Source: Rotaria socialis (taxonomy: Eukaryota > Rotifera > Eurotatoria > Philodinida > Philodinidae). From it: a stretch of DNA of 64,000 nucleotides. Of the stretch, positions 41,973 to 53,370 are shown in pieces; position 1 is the first letter of the stretch, and the number at the start of each line of letters is the position of its first letter. A program made the translations under genes and the position numbers. The notes under the pieces are model-generated. The model was not told the origin of the DNA, searched no databases, and saw nothing but the letters and a program-made list of their open reading frames with translations. The DNA lies in NCBI GenBank assembly GCA_905331475.1, contig CAJNYU010002403.1:1-64000 (forward strand), given 5' to 3'.

Positions 41973-44080
41973 GAATACTTCTTCTTAATGATCATTAAAA
42001 AAATTCAATTATTTATTCTCGTTTTTATTATGTCGTTGATGTGGAATGATTTTATTTTACTTTTTAATTTATGTGTGGATTTATTGTTCTGTTTACTGCG
42101 ACAAAATAGATGGCAACGTATAATTGGCGAAATAATGTTACGCAAAATTTGAAAACAAGTTGTTTAATTTATCATTATTCTAAAGATTCAAAAGAAAATT
42201 TGATTTTCTTCATCGTATATAAATTCTCAAAGAACATACGTGCTATCACTGATAACATACGATAGATGAAAACGAGTAAATTGTCAACGTCTGGCCTAGA
42301 GCTCTATAAATATGTGATAACAAGAATATTTTTATTAACTTGATTCAAGTTAAATAGAATTCTAAACGAAGAATAGAACTGCTAACAATGAATACAATTA
42401 CTTCTGATAGATAATTTTTAGATGAATTATACAGAGCAAAAATATAACAGAGATATCACACTGATAACTGTGTGTGACGTAAAAATTGAAAACCTGAAGT
42501 ATCGTACAGATAAGAATAATGAATCACAAGAATGAAAGAAAGGAGAATAGAAGTTGAATGAAGTTTTAACAGTATATTTACTAAGAAGAAAAAACAAAAG
42601 AGAACTGAAATTGGCAAATAAAGAAGAGTAGAGAATATGAAAAAAATATACGAATGAAAGTGAGTACAGCTGTATCAACAAAGAGTAGAATATAGCGATA
42701 TGTGATGATAATAATAATAATCAAAGCATGAAATACGAATTGGATAAAAAAAACGTGTGATGATTACCAAATTAATTATTTCTTTCTAATGAATTTATTC
42801 TAGATGAACATTTTTGAGGATTTGTTTTTCAATTTAATGGATCGTTGTAAATTAAAATTCAACAGTCCAAATGATGATAGAGCTAGGTAGTGTACGAGTT
42901 TTGTCCGATTACGAATACTACAAAAATCGTATTTTTACTTGCACCACTCTGAAGTGCAATTGTAAGAAAGATAAAATTCCTTCATTCATTGTGCTTACAC
43001 ATCAGTTCTTTGTTTGTAGAACATTTGTTATGACACACTATTGAAAAAGATGCAACTGATAATAATAAATGTGATGGTGTATAGATATAGAAAACGTAGT
43101 CAATTTATACAGTTGCTATTTGATGAGTAGCCTTCGTAGAAAGGATTGTGTCGTGCAGATTGACGATATCAACAATGACTGCCAACATTGTTGAAGAAGT
43201 TTATGATGTTTGTCATAATCTTTTTTTTATTATTTTCATTGAATTGATTCAATTTATTCTCCTTATATTCAAGATAATCAGTGTTGTAAAGATGAAAACT
43301 ATATTTTTTATTCTATACAAATAGTGATACGTACTGAAGAGATTGTGGTCATATTTATTACTCATGGTCTGGTTTAATAGGCAGCGGTGATGGTCCTTGA
43401 CGACTAGTATTCGTCAACGAAATACTGTTACTAATAAATTTAGCCAAGTTTCTCTTTTCGTACACAACAATGGCCTAGATTCTAATTTACAGTGTTCTCT
43501 CAATTTCACAGATTGATTTTGACATTTAGATAAGATTGAATTTTTGAATAAATTTTTTAACAATACTCAGGTTTTAATTATTGGCTAGTATATTTTACAG
43601 TGTATGTGTTGCTATTTGCCCATCACATAATCTACAGTCATAAACTAGTATTAATAGATAACTATTTAGATTCCAATTAGCAAAGTCAAAGAAGAAAATG
43701 ATTAAATCTATTGAATGAACGATAATTCCAAACAACTGAAGTAAAAAGATTTAAAATAGTTGATGAATGAGTTACGATGATGTATCGAGCATTTTCGTTT
43801 CTATATTTCATCTAAATTGTAAGTCTCGATTGAAAAAAATGTCTTTCAATTTTTTTATTGAACAATAAAAATGAATGAACTATAGAAAACCTAGAGCTTA
43901 TACCTAAAATTGAATAACTATTCGAATATTGATCGAACAAGCAATACACCCAGTAGTCCAAAAATGAATCTGTTTATTTAATAATTGTATTAAATAATTA
44001 ACAAAAGCAAAAAACTTTTCCATAATGATTTTCATTCAAAGTTTCTCTTTTTTTGGAAAAAAAATGATTCAATTTAATTG
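41973..44080. other. Intergenic, no recognised gene
   Basis: AT-rich with scattered ATAATAATAAT words (about 42705-42722). The region just right of 41973 should hold the promoter of GT15 copy A. Nothing else can be supported. Confidence 0.4.
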
Positions 44081-45329
44081 CTATTCTTTTCCAAATCGCA
44101 CATTATCCAATTGCTTATAGAAGTCAATATCAATTATTGAAAAATCGTTTTCTTCTTGTTTCATACTAGTGCGCACATCTAAATATTGTGCCATACAATA
44201 CGGTGTTAAACGATCTCGTTGAAAAAATATCTTATTTGCAAATAAATGCGGACTTGTTGCTAAATGCCATAGATCTTGATAATTAAAAACACATATGCCT
44301 CGAACAAAACCACCACGACATAAATGACGTTCCGGTCGATCATTCCATACTTTATATCGCGTCATAAAGGTTACCTGACTTAAGTCATGATCGTATGGAT
44401 AGAAACCCGGTGTTTCTTTCCAACGATTAATTATCGAATAAAAATGTTCATCAGGTACAGATGTTCCATTTAAAAATTTATATAAATCAGCAACACGTGA
44501 ACTTCTATGTAAATACGCAACAGCTGGACGAGACAATAAAGCATGAAATTCACCTTTATAAAGTGGCAAAGCTATGGACGATGGTAATGTTCGATTTAAT
44601 AGAACTTTTTTGTGTCGTAGTTGCGAAAGATATGGTAATGAAGTAATATCATTTTGATTATTGTATAATTTTAATATTTGAACTAATTCAAAATTTGTTT
44701 TTAAAGGAATATCTGAGTTAGCTAAATTTAAATAATATTTCCATATTGCAGATTGTTTAAGAAGTTCTTTTTGACACAAACGTTCAGCTTCCAAAACAGA
44801 AAAATGACCCCATGTAACGTTAATACGTTTTTCAGGTACAAATATATTTGAAGTACATGCTGAATGCCGTTTTACCGCTTCATAAAGTGATAATGGCGAT
44901 TTAATATCAACATGTATACAATAATAATTATATCGACGATAAATTGTGCGTAAGAGGAAATTTAATTGATCAAGATTTGAATGAATAACAATACTAAAAG
45001 CTAGAGGATACGCTAATTCTTTAGTGGAAAATCTTATTGGACGTGTAAATAAACTACAATCGGTTGGATAAGAAAAAAAGGATGAAGCTTCGTCATTTAA
45101 TTGCCTAAGTTCACTTTTTGTTAATGTTGAATCGGAATAACGAATTAAACGGCCACATAATGTTGAATTAAGAAACGTATCAATTTGAGTAGTAGATATT
45201 AACACAGGACGAAACCAGAAGCGTGAAAACCAAAATAATGAAAATACAATAATACTAGTCGAAATAAGACGCCGATAAAAGTCTAAATAAAAAATAAATA
45301 AGATTGAATATTCTTGTTTTCTCAAACAT
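44081..45329 (-). CDS. GT14 core-2/I-branching N-acetylglucosaminyltransferase-like
   Basis: About 415 residues; type II topology with an anchor near residues 20-45. GT14 signatures: FSIVIHSNLDQLNFLLRTIY, YYCIHVDIKSP, WGHFSVLEAERLCQ, LANSDIPLKTNFELV (acceptor/donor region) and VPDEHFYSIINRW. The family adds branching GlcNAc (or Xyl) in the Golgi. The main frame has no ATG: upstream it runs TGA TGT TTG AGA. The only nearby ATG (45329-45327) is one base out of frame and would join the main frame if the AAAA run just after it lost one A. So the start depends on a sequencing error, a frameshift, or an upstream exon. That ATG is six bases after the stop of GT15 copy B, implying a two-gene transcript or trans-splicing. 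Confidence 0.75.
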
Positions 45330-45335
45330 CACTTC

Positions 45336-46358
45336 TCAGGATAATTTTATTTGTATCATTTCGTCTTCAAAACTGTTCAGCACTGTCAACTGTTTACACG
45401 ATTTGCTAATCTCTATGTTGAATTGTTCTACGGGATTAAAACTATAATCTGCGTATCCTGATGGAACCACATGAAAATTATGTCCATAGGGTATATCAGT
45501 AAAATATTTTACTTTAGTGTGACTCGCCAGACGAATTATAGCGGCATGGATACATCCATCACCAATATATTCTCGAAGTATTAGATCATCATGAATTAAT
45601 TCATGAATAAATTGTTGAAGTCCATTCGATTCATAAAACCATTTCAAACGCATAATAAAGAAATTATTATAGATACAAGTAAGCTTATCTTGTGTTCTGT
45701 TAAAAGCACGTCGTAAAATCGGATCCAATGCCGGTGTCAATTCCCAATAGATAGCTCGATAAGCATAATCTATATTTTGACTCTTTACATAATGAAAAAT
45801 ATCGTAATGAACTACATCGGAAAAGTAAGAATCAGCATCCATTCTCATTAGATAATCATATTTTCCTTGAATGATTGCAGGATGATAGAATACATCATAA
45901 ATCCAAAACCGACACATTAAACGATATCCGATTGATTTTTCTAGTCGTGAACCAGGATTTGGTTGTATTGAAGTGGTGAAATTAACAAGAGCAAACGAAA
46001 TTTGTATATGTTTGTTCCTTCTTAGCACACATGATAATATTTGTTGACGCATAATTGAAGTAAAATTTTCATCGTGGAATATGAGAAATGGATATTGAAC
46101 AGTGGCGTTAACCAAAAAAAAGCGTACAACCGAATGAATCATGTTAATTGTGAGAGAAACTGATTGATCTGTACTACTTATTAAAGTTACAATAACAGCT
46201 GATATTCGTGCATGTTTATCGTATAATTTAGCTAGGCTATTCTTCTCAAGAGTACCAAAAAATATGACAATCCACACAAAAATAATGAAATGTGTCCATA
46301 ATTTTAAACATTTTGGAGCTCGAATCATATATTCCATCTTTAGGTGGAATTGTTGCAT
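45336..46358 (-). CDS. GT15 mannosyltransferase, copy B
   Basis: A 340-residue intronless paralogue with the full block order: YPFLIFHDEN, GYRLMCRFWIYD, YDYLMRMDADSYFSD, YNNFFIMRLKWFYES, IGDGCIHAAI and YGHN. The central acidic motif is DAD where the others have DDD, the most notable change in the set. The start could be the first Met or Met-8 (MEYMIRAPK resembles the MENIIRIRQ start of copy C). It is immediately followed by the GT14 gene, with six bases between stop and the candidate ATG, suggesting joint transcription. Confidence 0.75.
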   Translation of the reverse strand: MQQFHLKMEYMIRAPKCLKLWTHFIIFVWIVIFFGTLEKNSLAKLYDKHARISAVIVTLISSTDQSVSLTINMIHSVVRFFLVNATVQYPFLIFHDENFTSIMRQQILSCVLRRNKHIQISFALVNFTTSIQPNPGSRLEKSIGYRLMCRFWIYDVFYHPAIIQGKYDYLMRMDADSYFSDVVHYDIFHYVKSQNIDYAYRAIYWELTPALDPILRRAFNRTQDKLTCIYNNFFIMRLKWFYESNGLQQFIHELIHDDLILREYIGDGCIHAAIIRLASHTKVKYFTDIPYGHNFHVVPSGYADYSFNPVEQFNIEISKSCKQLTVLNSFEDEMIQIKLS

Positions 46359-47060
46359 AGCTACAGATTTTATTCAACTCTATAAGTCTCAAAATACTCA
46401 AGAAATTATTACGTCACTTACATCTGTGAGAATTGCGAAATCGACGTCTATTAAACAACCACATGTTACGAACAAATCGAAGTAAAATATGAATAACGAT
46501 GTGCTTGAATGGTTTCTATGTACATCCTCTTATCATTGCTTTACAATCACAATCGGAATGTGATCGACACAAGAAAAACGAGTGCATGCTTTTCTTCTTT
46601 CACAAAGAAAAAAAGAGAATCTTATTCAGCTTTAGCATTATAAGATCAGATAAAAAACAATGTTTATTTCAAACATTTGAATAAAGTGACATTCAAATTC
46701 GTATGTTTTGTATCTAAAAGAATCATACCTTATTATTATACTCTGTTTTATATTCTAAAAGCTATTAACATGTAATCGAAAACAGATGTTCAGTTTTTTA
46801 CAAATGACTCATCCTTGAAAAGTGAGTCTTGTTAGCTTGATTCTATGGAGAATACGTTAGATAATTTTGTACAGTATAGCTTGTTGTCTACAGCACCGTA
46901 GCTATTCAAAAACGACGATAAACACAATGAAAACTATATTATTTCTAACGAATAAGTCGTACTGATCTAATTAGAAAGAAAATAAAATTAGTCAGAAGCA
47001 AAATTTTAACAATGAATAATAAGAATACACACGAAAGACTGTTTCCTTTATAAATTATGT
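46359..47060. other. Intergenic region upstream of GT15 copy B
   Basis: No gene recognised; short open frames at 46499-46684 and elsewhere lack signatures. AT-rich, with a run of A-rich coding-like noise only. Confidence 0.35.
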
Positions 47061-48480
47061 TTCTCACAATATTTTGATGCGTATTAGTCGGCATCGGGCT
47101 TATCTGAGTTACTGTCAATTATTCACAAGAGCTTTTCTGTCTTTTTATTCAATGTATTCACAGCATCGGATGAGATTATTACATTTTCATGTGACTTAAA
47201 ATAAAGATTATGACTATAGGGAATACCAGTGACATGCTCTACTTTAACTTGACCCAGGGTTGCTACCTCTTCCGCTTTTTTTCCGCTTTTTCATATAAAA
47301 GACTTTCGTTGTTTAATTGAAAATTTAGCCATGCAAGAAACTAGATAACGTGATGTTAGACGAAAATTTCTTGGAAAATAATTTTCTAACGTATAATTCT
47401 ATACAATTCTTTAAAAATTTTCGCTTCACATGATAGATTTTCCAATAAATTTTTCTAGTGAAACACACTTCGGGTTCATTTTAGCCCCCACTATGAAATA
47501 CATTCACCTGGATTTGAAATGCCAGTGAAGAAAAGAAAATTTCTTTCAAGTTCTTATTCATTTGTTAATATAATAGATGAAAGCATAGTCACATTCGACA
47601 GCTGAATGTAAAGAACAACATCAGCCTCTTAGACTTGTAAAAAGCGAGCTTTATTTTTTTGGATTGTACGTTTTTCGGGCCAATGTTTTAATTTGTGCCA
47701 AAAAAGAGCCGCCTTCGGTGGTATATTCTCTACGAAAAATAGTGAACTGACAGTCGCAATACGGTCATTTCACTATCACAAAGCGAACATTTTTTGGGAC
47801 GATAAAAACATTTTCCCAGTATGGCACTTTTAGAAAAGATGAGTAGAAAAAGAATTGACAGAGAAAAGATATTTATTTTTGGACCGGAAATTGTTTATCT
47901 TTTATTCTTGGAGTTTCATGTCAGGTACGCCCTGATATTTTTTATGAGTTGTCTATTATGTTGTGGAACTGCGAACAAAGTAGTACTATGAGCAATAAAA
48001 CAAGGTTACTTAAACTCTTGGAAATGTGAAAGGTCAGCAAAAAGTAGCTTTCCGTTTTTTCTATTTTTGCTTCCGCTATTTCCCGCTTTTCTGACCTGAT
48101 GAGGTGGCAACCCTGACTTGACCATCCATTTGAAGCATCGTTCCATGAACACATCTATCACGAATATAGTCTCGAACTATTAAATAATCATCAATTAGTT
48201 TATAAGCAAAACTTTCAAATGCTTTTCGATTTTGAAAACGATTTCAAATCAATTGTCAAGAAAAACAGTTTATAGATACAAACATATTCAAGTTTTGTTC
48301 TTTTGAGGAAAATTTGTAAGATCAGGCTCTATTTTTGGTTCGTATGGACATCGATAAAAATAATCGCGTTTTTCACTATGTATATCAAGATAATTATTTT
48401 TTGATAGAATCTGAACAACTACGAAACATTATCTATTATCATTAGATAATCATATTTTCTGAAAATGTTTACAGAATGAT
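47060..48480 (-). pseudogene. GT15 mannosyltransferase pseudogene split by a MITE
   Basis: The right part (about 48250-48116) reads FAYKLIDDYLIVRDYIRDRC and VHGTMLQMDGQV. After skipping the insert at 47255-48115 it continues KVEHVTGIPYSHN (about 47254-47210) and a decayed tail to about 47060. Further upstream pieces to about 48480 match weakly with stops. Compared with copy A, GDGCAHSAML has become RDRCVHGTML and YGHN has become YSHN. Clearly a dead copy of the tandem family. Confidence 0.75.
47255..48115. mobile_element. hAT-like element inside the GT15 pseudogene, perfect TSD ACTTGACC
   Basis: Ends CAGGGTTGCTACCTCTTC and complement CAGGGTTGCCACCTCATC, flanked by a perfect 8-bp duplication ACTTGACC (47247-47254 and 48116-48123). 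Subterminal CTTCCGCTTTTT/TTCCGCTATTTCCCGC words at both ends. 861 bp; no transposase seen. Removing it and one duplication rejoins the coding similarity on both sides. Confidence 0.9.
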
Positions 48481-49474
48481 AGAGGATAGTATACATGAAT
48501 ATATTTGCTAACGCATCACTGACATAAGCTTTTCAGCGTAGAATACGACGAATTGATGTATACAGTGTTATTATTAGCAGAACAATTCTTAATTCGAATA
48601 ATTATAAAAACAAGATTCGGTATTTAACATTGTTTAACAGAAATAAGATTTTGAAGATTCACAATATATATTACAAAAGCAATGAAAATAGGAAAATTAA
48701 TTGTTGCTTTTCAAAATTTTTCAGACTGAGACAATAGTTATGATGATGGTTTTTCCCAAGTAGTCTAAAATTCAAATGACAGAAAAAGTGCAATAGATTA
48801 AATCATACTTATTTTATGGTTCGGAAATAAAGCCAATTCATTTTTTTGATATATTTCATTATTATTTAGTTAGATCTTGAATTTATTCGACATCTTTAGA
48901 GAAAAAAATGTTTAGAATTGTATGGTCTTCATTAAGATGAACATATTTATGTGTATAAAAGATATTTCAAAATTTAAAATTAAATTTCGCTGACTTATTT
49001 AGAAGTTCATTAAATCATGAAGTCTTACACCTATTATTTCGAGTGTGCACTGCCGAAAATTAGAAGAAAATCACGCAACTGAATATATCTTTTTGGCTTT
49101 CCGTATAACTGTTGGGTATGACTGACTGAGATATATACCAATGAACATCTTTATGCCTGCAGAAACAAAAATTTTATGATAAAATTCTGATATGCTACGA
49201 TACGAAGAAGCAAAGTTTATCAATAATTTCTATTATGGTTTACTCTTGTTAATCAAATAATTCTCTCACATTTTTATATCGATTAGTTTCACGAGATACA
49301 GGCATTTTTTTTTTAGATTAGAATTCTATTTATGATCATATTTATTTAGCTTTTGTTAAACTAAAAGTTCACTATTTGATCAGAAAAATGTAACGAGCGA
49401 AAACAAAGTCAACAAATGAAAAATAAAAGCCAGCAATAAACAGGAAACAGTGCTTTTCTCATCAGTTCTACGCC
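48481..49474. other. Intergenic, no recognised gene
   Basis: AT-rich; faint traces of the GT15 family (degenerate words near 48500-48560) fade out. Nothing else supported. Confidence 0.35.
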
Positions 49475-50479
49475 TCATGATATCTTGATACGTTTTATTA
49501 TGCCTCTACTATGTCTGAGTACCGTTAACTGTCGGCACGATTTATTCATTTCTTCTTCAAATCCATTTACTTCACGAAATTTCATTCCCCAGTATCCTTT
49601 TGGCATTAAATGATAATTATGTCCATACGGCATATCACTAATACGTTCCACTTTAACGTGATTATCAACTTCGAGTATAGCTGAATGAGCACATCCATCA
49701 CCAATATATTCTCGAAGTATTAGATCATCATCAATTAATTCACGAACGAAACTTTGAACTCGCTGCGATTCATAGAACCATTTCAAACGAATCACAAAAA
49801 AATTGTTATAAATACAATCACGCCGAAGTGTTGTTTTCTGGATAAAACGTTTCAAGATGGGCTCCATAGGTGTAAATGGTTCCACATACGTAGATCGATA
49901 GATATAATCTAATTTTCGACTAGCAATATATATAAACGGATCCCTTTTCATTATGTTCGAAAAGTACGAATCATCGTCCATTCGCATTAGATAATCATAT
50001 TGTCCATGAATAATTAAAGGATGATAAAATATATCATACGTCCAAAATCGACACATTAAACGATATCCAATCGGTTTTTCAAATCTTGATTCGGTGGATA
50101 CTTGCACTTTTGTTCGAAAATCAACAAGTGCAAATGAAATTTGTAGTTGATTGTCGTTTTGAAGTACACACGATAATATTTGTTGACGCATGGCTGAAGT
50201 AAAATTTTCATCATGAAATATAAGAAATGGATAAAGATAACCATCGTTCACTGGATAAAATTCAATAATAGAATGAATCATGTTTATTGTGAGAAGCACA
50301 GATCGATTCGTGCTACGAATTAACGTCGTAATGACGCCCCGTACTGATGCTTGTTGATTTTCTTGCTCATAATAAGAAGTGACGTTTGGAAAAATAGTGA
50401 TATAGATAATAACCAAAACGAGCATGATTAAACCTCGAAATGTTTTCGGCATTTGTCTAATTCGAATAATATTTTCCAT
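49475..50479 (-). CDS. GT15 mannosyltransferase, copy C
   Basis: A 334-residue intronless paralogue. The N-terminal anchor (about residues 14-32, LIMLVLVIIYITIF) is followed by all family blocks: YPFLIFHDEN, GYRLMCRFWTYD, YDYLMRMDDDSYFS, YNNFFVIRLKWFYES, GDGCAHSAIL and YGHN. No lesions. Start ATG at 50479, with no better upstream Met. Closest by eye to copy A in the central region (RKLDYIYRSTY versus RKLDYMYRSTY). Confidence 0.75.
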   Translation of the reverse strand: MENIIRIRQMPKTFRGLIMLVLVIIYITIFPNVTSYYEQENQQASVRGVITTLIRSTNRSVLLTINMIHSIIEFYPVNDGYLYPFLIFHDENFTSAMRQQILSCVLQNDNQLQISFALVDFRTKVQVSTESRFEKPIGYRLMCRFWTYDIFYHPLIIHGQYDYLMRMDDDSYFSNIMKRDPFIYIASRKLDYIYRSTYVEPFTPMEPILKRFIQKTTLRRDCIYNNFFVIRLKWFYESQRVQSFVRELIDDDLILREYIGDGCAHSAILEVDNHVKVERISDMPYGHNYHLMPKGYWGMKFREVNGFEEEMNKSCRQLTVLRHSRGIIKRIKIS

Positions 50480-52064
50480 GCTTTTATGGTAGTGATTCTA
50501 AACTAATAAATAGAGTTTGCTTTTGTCTTGTTCAATGTTAAATTAAACTGATAAGCGATTGCTGATCTGTTATTCTTTAAAATTCTTTTATTGACGTCTA
50601 TTTAGTAATCGTATGTTTCGATCGAAAGAAAGTTCATTGTGAGAAACGGTTCGCTCATGGCTTGTTTCACATGTTTTAGGCATTGTGAGTGTTCGCGTGA
50701 AAATACATTTATTTGAGAAAAACAGAATAAAATGTTTGCTTGCTTTTGTTTCGTTTAGAAATATAGCAAGATATTGCTCATATAGTAATTCATTGTTCTC
50801 TCAGTTCAGATCGTTTTCTACCTTCGACGTTTTTTTTCTATGAAAAAGAACCTGTGATCATTAACATAAATCTATCGTAGTATCTCACACTCTCGAACAT
50901 ACATCAGTTAAATTGGTCTGGCAAGCCTAGACTACTTTCAGATTACTCGAATATCCCCGGACTAAATTTTTTATTTACACAGTTCCATATCTGTTGTTAC
51001 GTAAAACACTAATTAGAACCGAATGAAATAAGGTTCTCATCGAAATTTTTCATGAATAGCAATCTATAGTCAACTGGCATGAATGCGTAAAATATTGTTG
51101 TTATAACTCAGAAGCGTGGATGTAATATGATGCGAAATATGAAATGCTTTTTGTGTTGATGAAGCATAGCTATAAAGAAATCGAAATGCATAAGATTTGG
51201 CTCACCTGCTGTGAACTGTAAAGCTCTGTTTCTATATTTGATAGTTGATTCTACAGTGCAGTTACTTTTAACACGTAACTGAATGTTAAAGTTAACTTTA
51301 ACATTTATGCCACTGAACGACAAGGAAGAATATACCCGCTCGTGTTTATATACGTGATGCGAGAGACTATCTTCGCTTCTGAAATAGTTTTTTTCTTCTT
51401 TCTTTTCATGACTATTAGACAAATATTTGATCGGTGACATGAATGCTCGTTTCAAGCGGAAAAATGACTTCAGGTCAAAAATGCTTAAAAACTAAATTTA
51501 CGATACACACACTAAACAAAAAAAACAGTAACGAAAATATCCCGTTCCTCCAATAACGTCAAACCACTGTAAAAATGAATTTGCAGCGGAAAAATGAAAA
51601 ACTCAATGGGAAAAATAGTTTGCATAAATCTAAAATCATTTTTCCCATAGAAGAAAAATGCGTTCGTATGTAATCGAAATGAACATACATGTATTGGTGA
51701 TAAGAGAAAAAGGAGTTTGCACGGTACCAAGTATGTTGAGAAAATTTACAGTCGGTTAGATTTTGGTTGACTTTGGTTAAAACAATGATGGGTAAATTTG
51801 CATGAAGATGGGATGCCGAAAATCATTTACGATATAAGCGAAAGCTTTCATAATTTGGTGGTGATGCATAACGAATGTCAAAGAGCTGATAAGAAATTTG
51901 GATTCAATGAATCGTTGAGAAAGAAGGAATGTGAAGAATGAAAATAAAAATGAAAACTATACTCATATTTGGTGTTTGTAAAGTTCTGTATAGCATGGAA
52001 TATGTTGTATATGCACGGATATCTTTTCTGAACAGTGACGACAAAAGTACTCGATATGAATTTA
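50480..52064. other. Intergenic, no recognised gene
   Basis: Several short open frames on the minus strand (for example 51455-51108, 51730-51512) lack any family signature. The first few hundred bases hold the likely promoter of GT15 copy C. Confidence 0.35.
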
Positions 52065-52072
52065 GTATACAC

Positions 52073-52664
52073 CAGAGACGTGCACAGGGCATCATTTTTT
52101 CTCCTGTTCTTGCTTGTCCTGTTACCTACCTTGATCCTAGCGGGCGGCAGGACAATACGTTAAAGTCATGCCCTGGTTAGTGCTACTGATTTATTCCCAT
52201 TTTTCAAGTGACTGAAAACTAATTATAGGGTTCGAATTTCGGATTCCAAACTCTAGCTGTTGGCGATCAAAGTAAATATTAGTATTAGTAATCTTAGGCT
52301 TAGTTTATTTGACATCATTTTCAAATACAACAAATACACTTTGAATTATTACTAATTTGTAAATACAATAAAATAGAAAAATATCTTAACTGTCTCGACA
52401 AGAAAAAAATATGAACAAGATTGATTGTAGCATGAATGTGATAACTTAAACTTGATACTATTTAAAGAAACAATAGCAAATAGGGCAGTGTTTTACCACA
52501 AAATAATAATAAATGAATATACACAAAATCAAGTTCCTACCAGAGGCAGAGACGTGTACAGGGCATCATTTTTTCTCCTGTCCTTGTCTGTCCTGTTGGC
52601 TACCTTGGTCCTGGCGGGCGGCAGGACAGGACAACAGGACCGTCCTGCCCTGTGCACGTCTCTG
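52073..52664. mobile_element. hAT-like element, perfect TSD GTATACAC, internal duplication
   Basis: Perfect inverted ends CAGAGACGTGCACAGGGCA at both tips, flanked by a perfect duplication GTATACAC (52065-52072 and 52665-52672). A second direct copy of the left-end region (CAGAGACGTGTACAGGGCAT through the GGCGGCAGGACA motif) starts at about 52549, so the element may hold a nested or duplicated end. Open frames across it come from the repeat. Confidence 0.9.
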
Positions 52665-52672
52665 GTATACAC

Positions 52673-53370
52673 AGGCAGACTTATACTTATATAGTTCGTC
52701 TTCTGTTATAGACAGAACGGGAAAAGTATTCATTTTTGATCTGAACGGCTTTTTGCCGCTTGAGATGAACATTTATCTCACCGATCGATTTTTGTCTATT
52801 CCTGGTCGTTTCCCTTTCGACATTATAATAATTAAACGTATCTTAAAGAACGTGTTCGTGAGCTCTTCATTTACTTTTTCAGTGGGAAAAGTGAGGCTTG
52901 AATGCATTTTTCAAATTGCATCACAAGTCAAGCGATCGTATATGACCTGCAAAAATTAATAATTTCAAGCGTAACTTTTTTTCTGAGGCACTAGATGAGT
53001 AGTAGAGTGAATCATTTTTTAATGGTGATAGGCTATTTCCAGAGTAAACATGTTCAATCACAACATGAAAGGGTTGTCTTATCCAGTCTTTTTTTTCTTC
53101 TCACTTTAAGCTGTTTTGATGCCGACACTTTTGCAAAAATTTTAGAGAACCTTTATTTTCTTTCTTATCTTCTACATGCATCACTTTCAATAGATGATAA
53201 CTATATATTTTATTCGTAGTTAATATTCGAGTTAAAGCTGGATTTTTGTTTTTGATCAAATCAGACTACCGGTTTTATTAGGGTGAAAATAAAATAAAAC
53301 AAATATTAAATTAATCTAATTGAAAATAGAAACAAAGACAAAAGTATCTTTTTTTCAATAGTTCCATTTG
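52673..53370. other. Spacer downstream of GT15 copy D
   Basis: No gene or repeat recognised. The part next to 53371 is AT-rich and holds AATAAA-type words on the minus strand suitable for 3' end formation. Confidence 0.35.

Noticed and set aside
52452..52959. Plus-strand frames at 52452-52694 and 52513-52959 as genes
   Set aside because: They are mostly read through the hAT-like element 52073-52664 and its end repeats.
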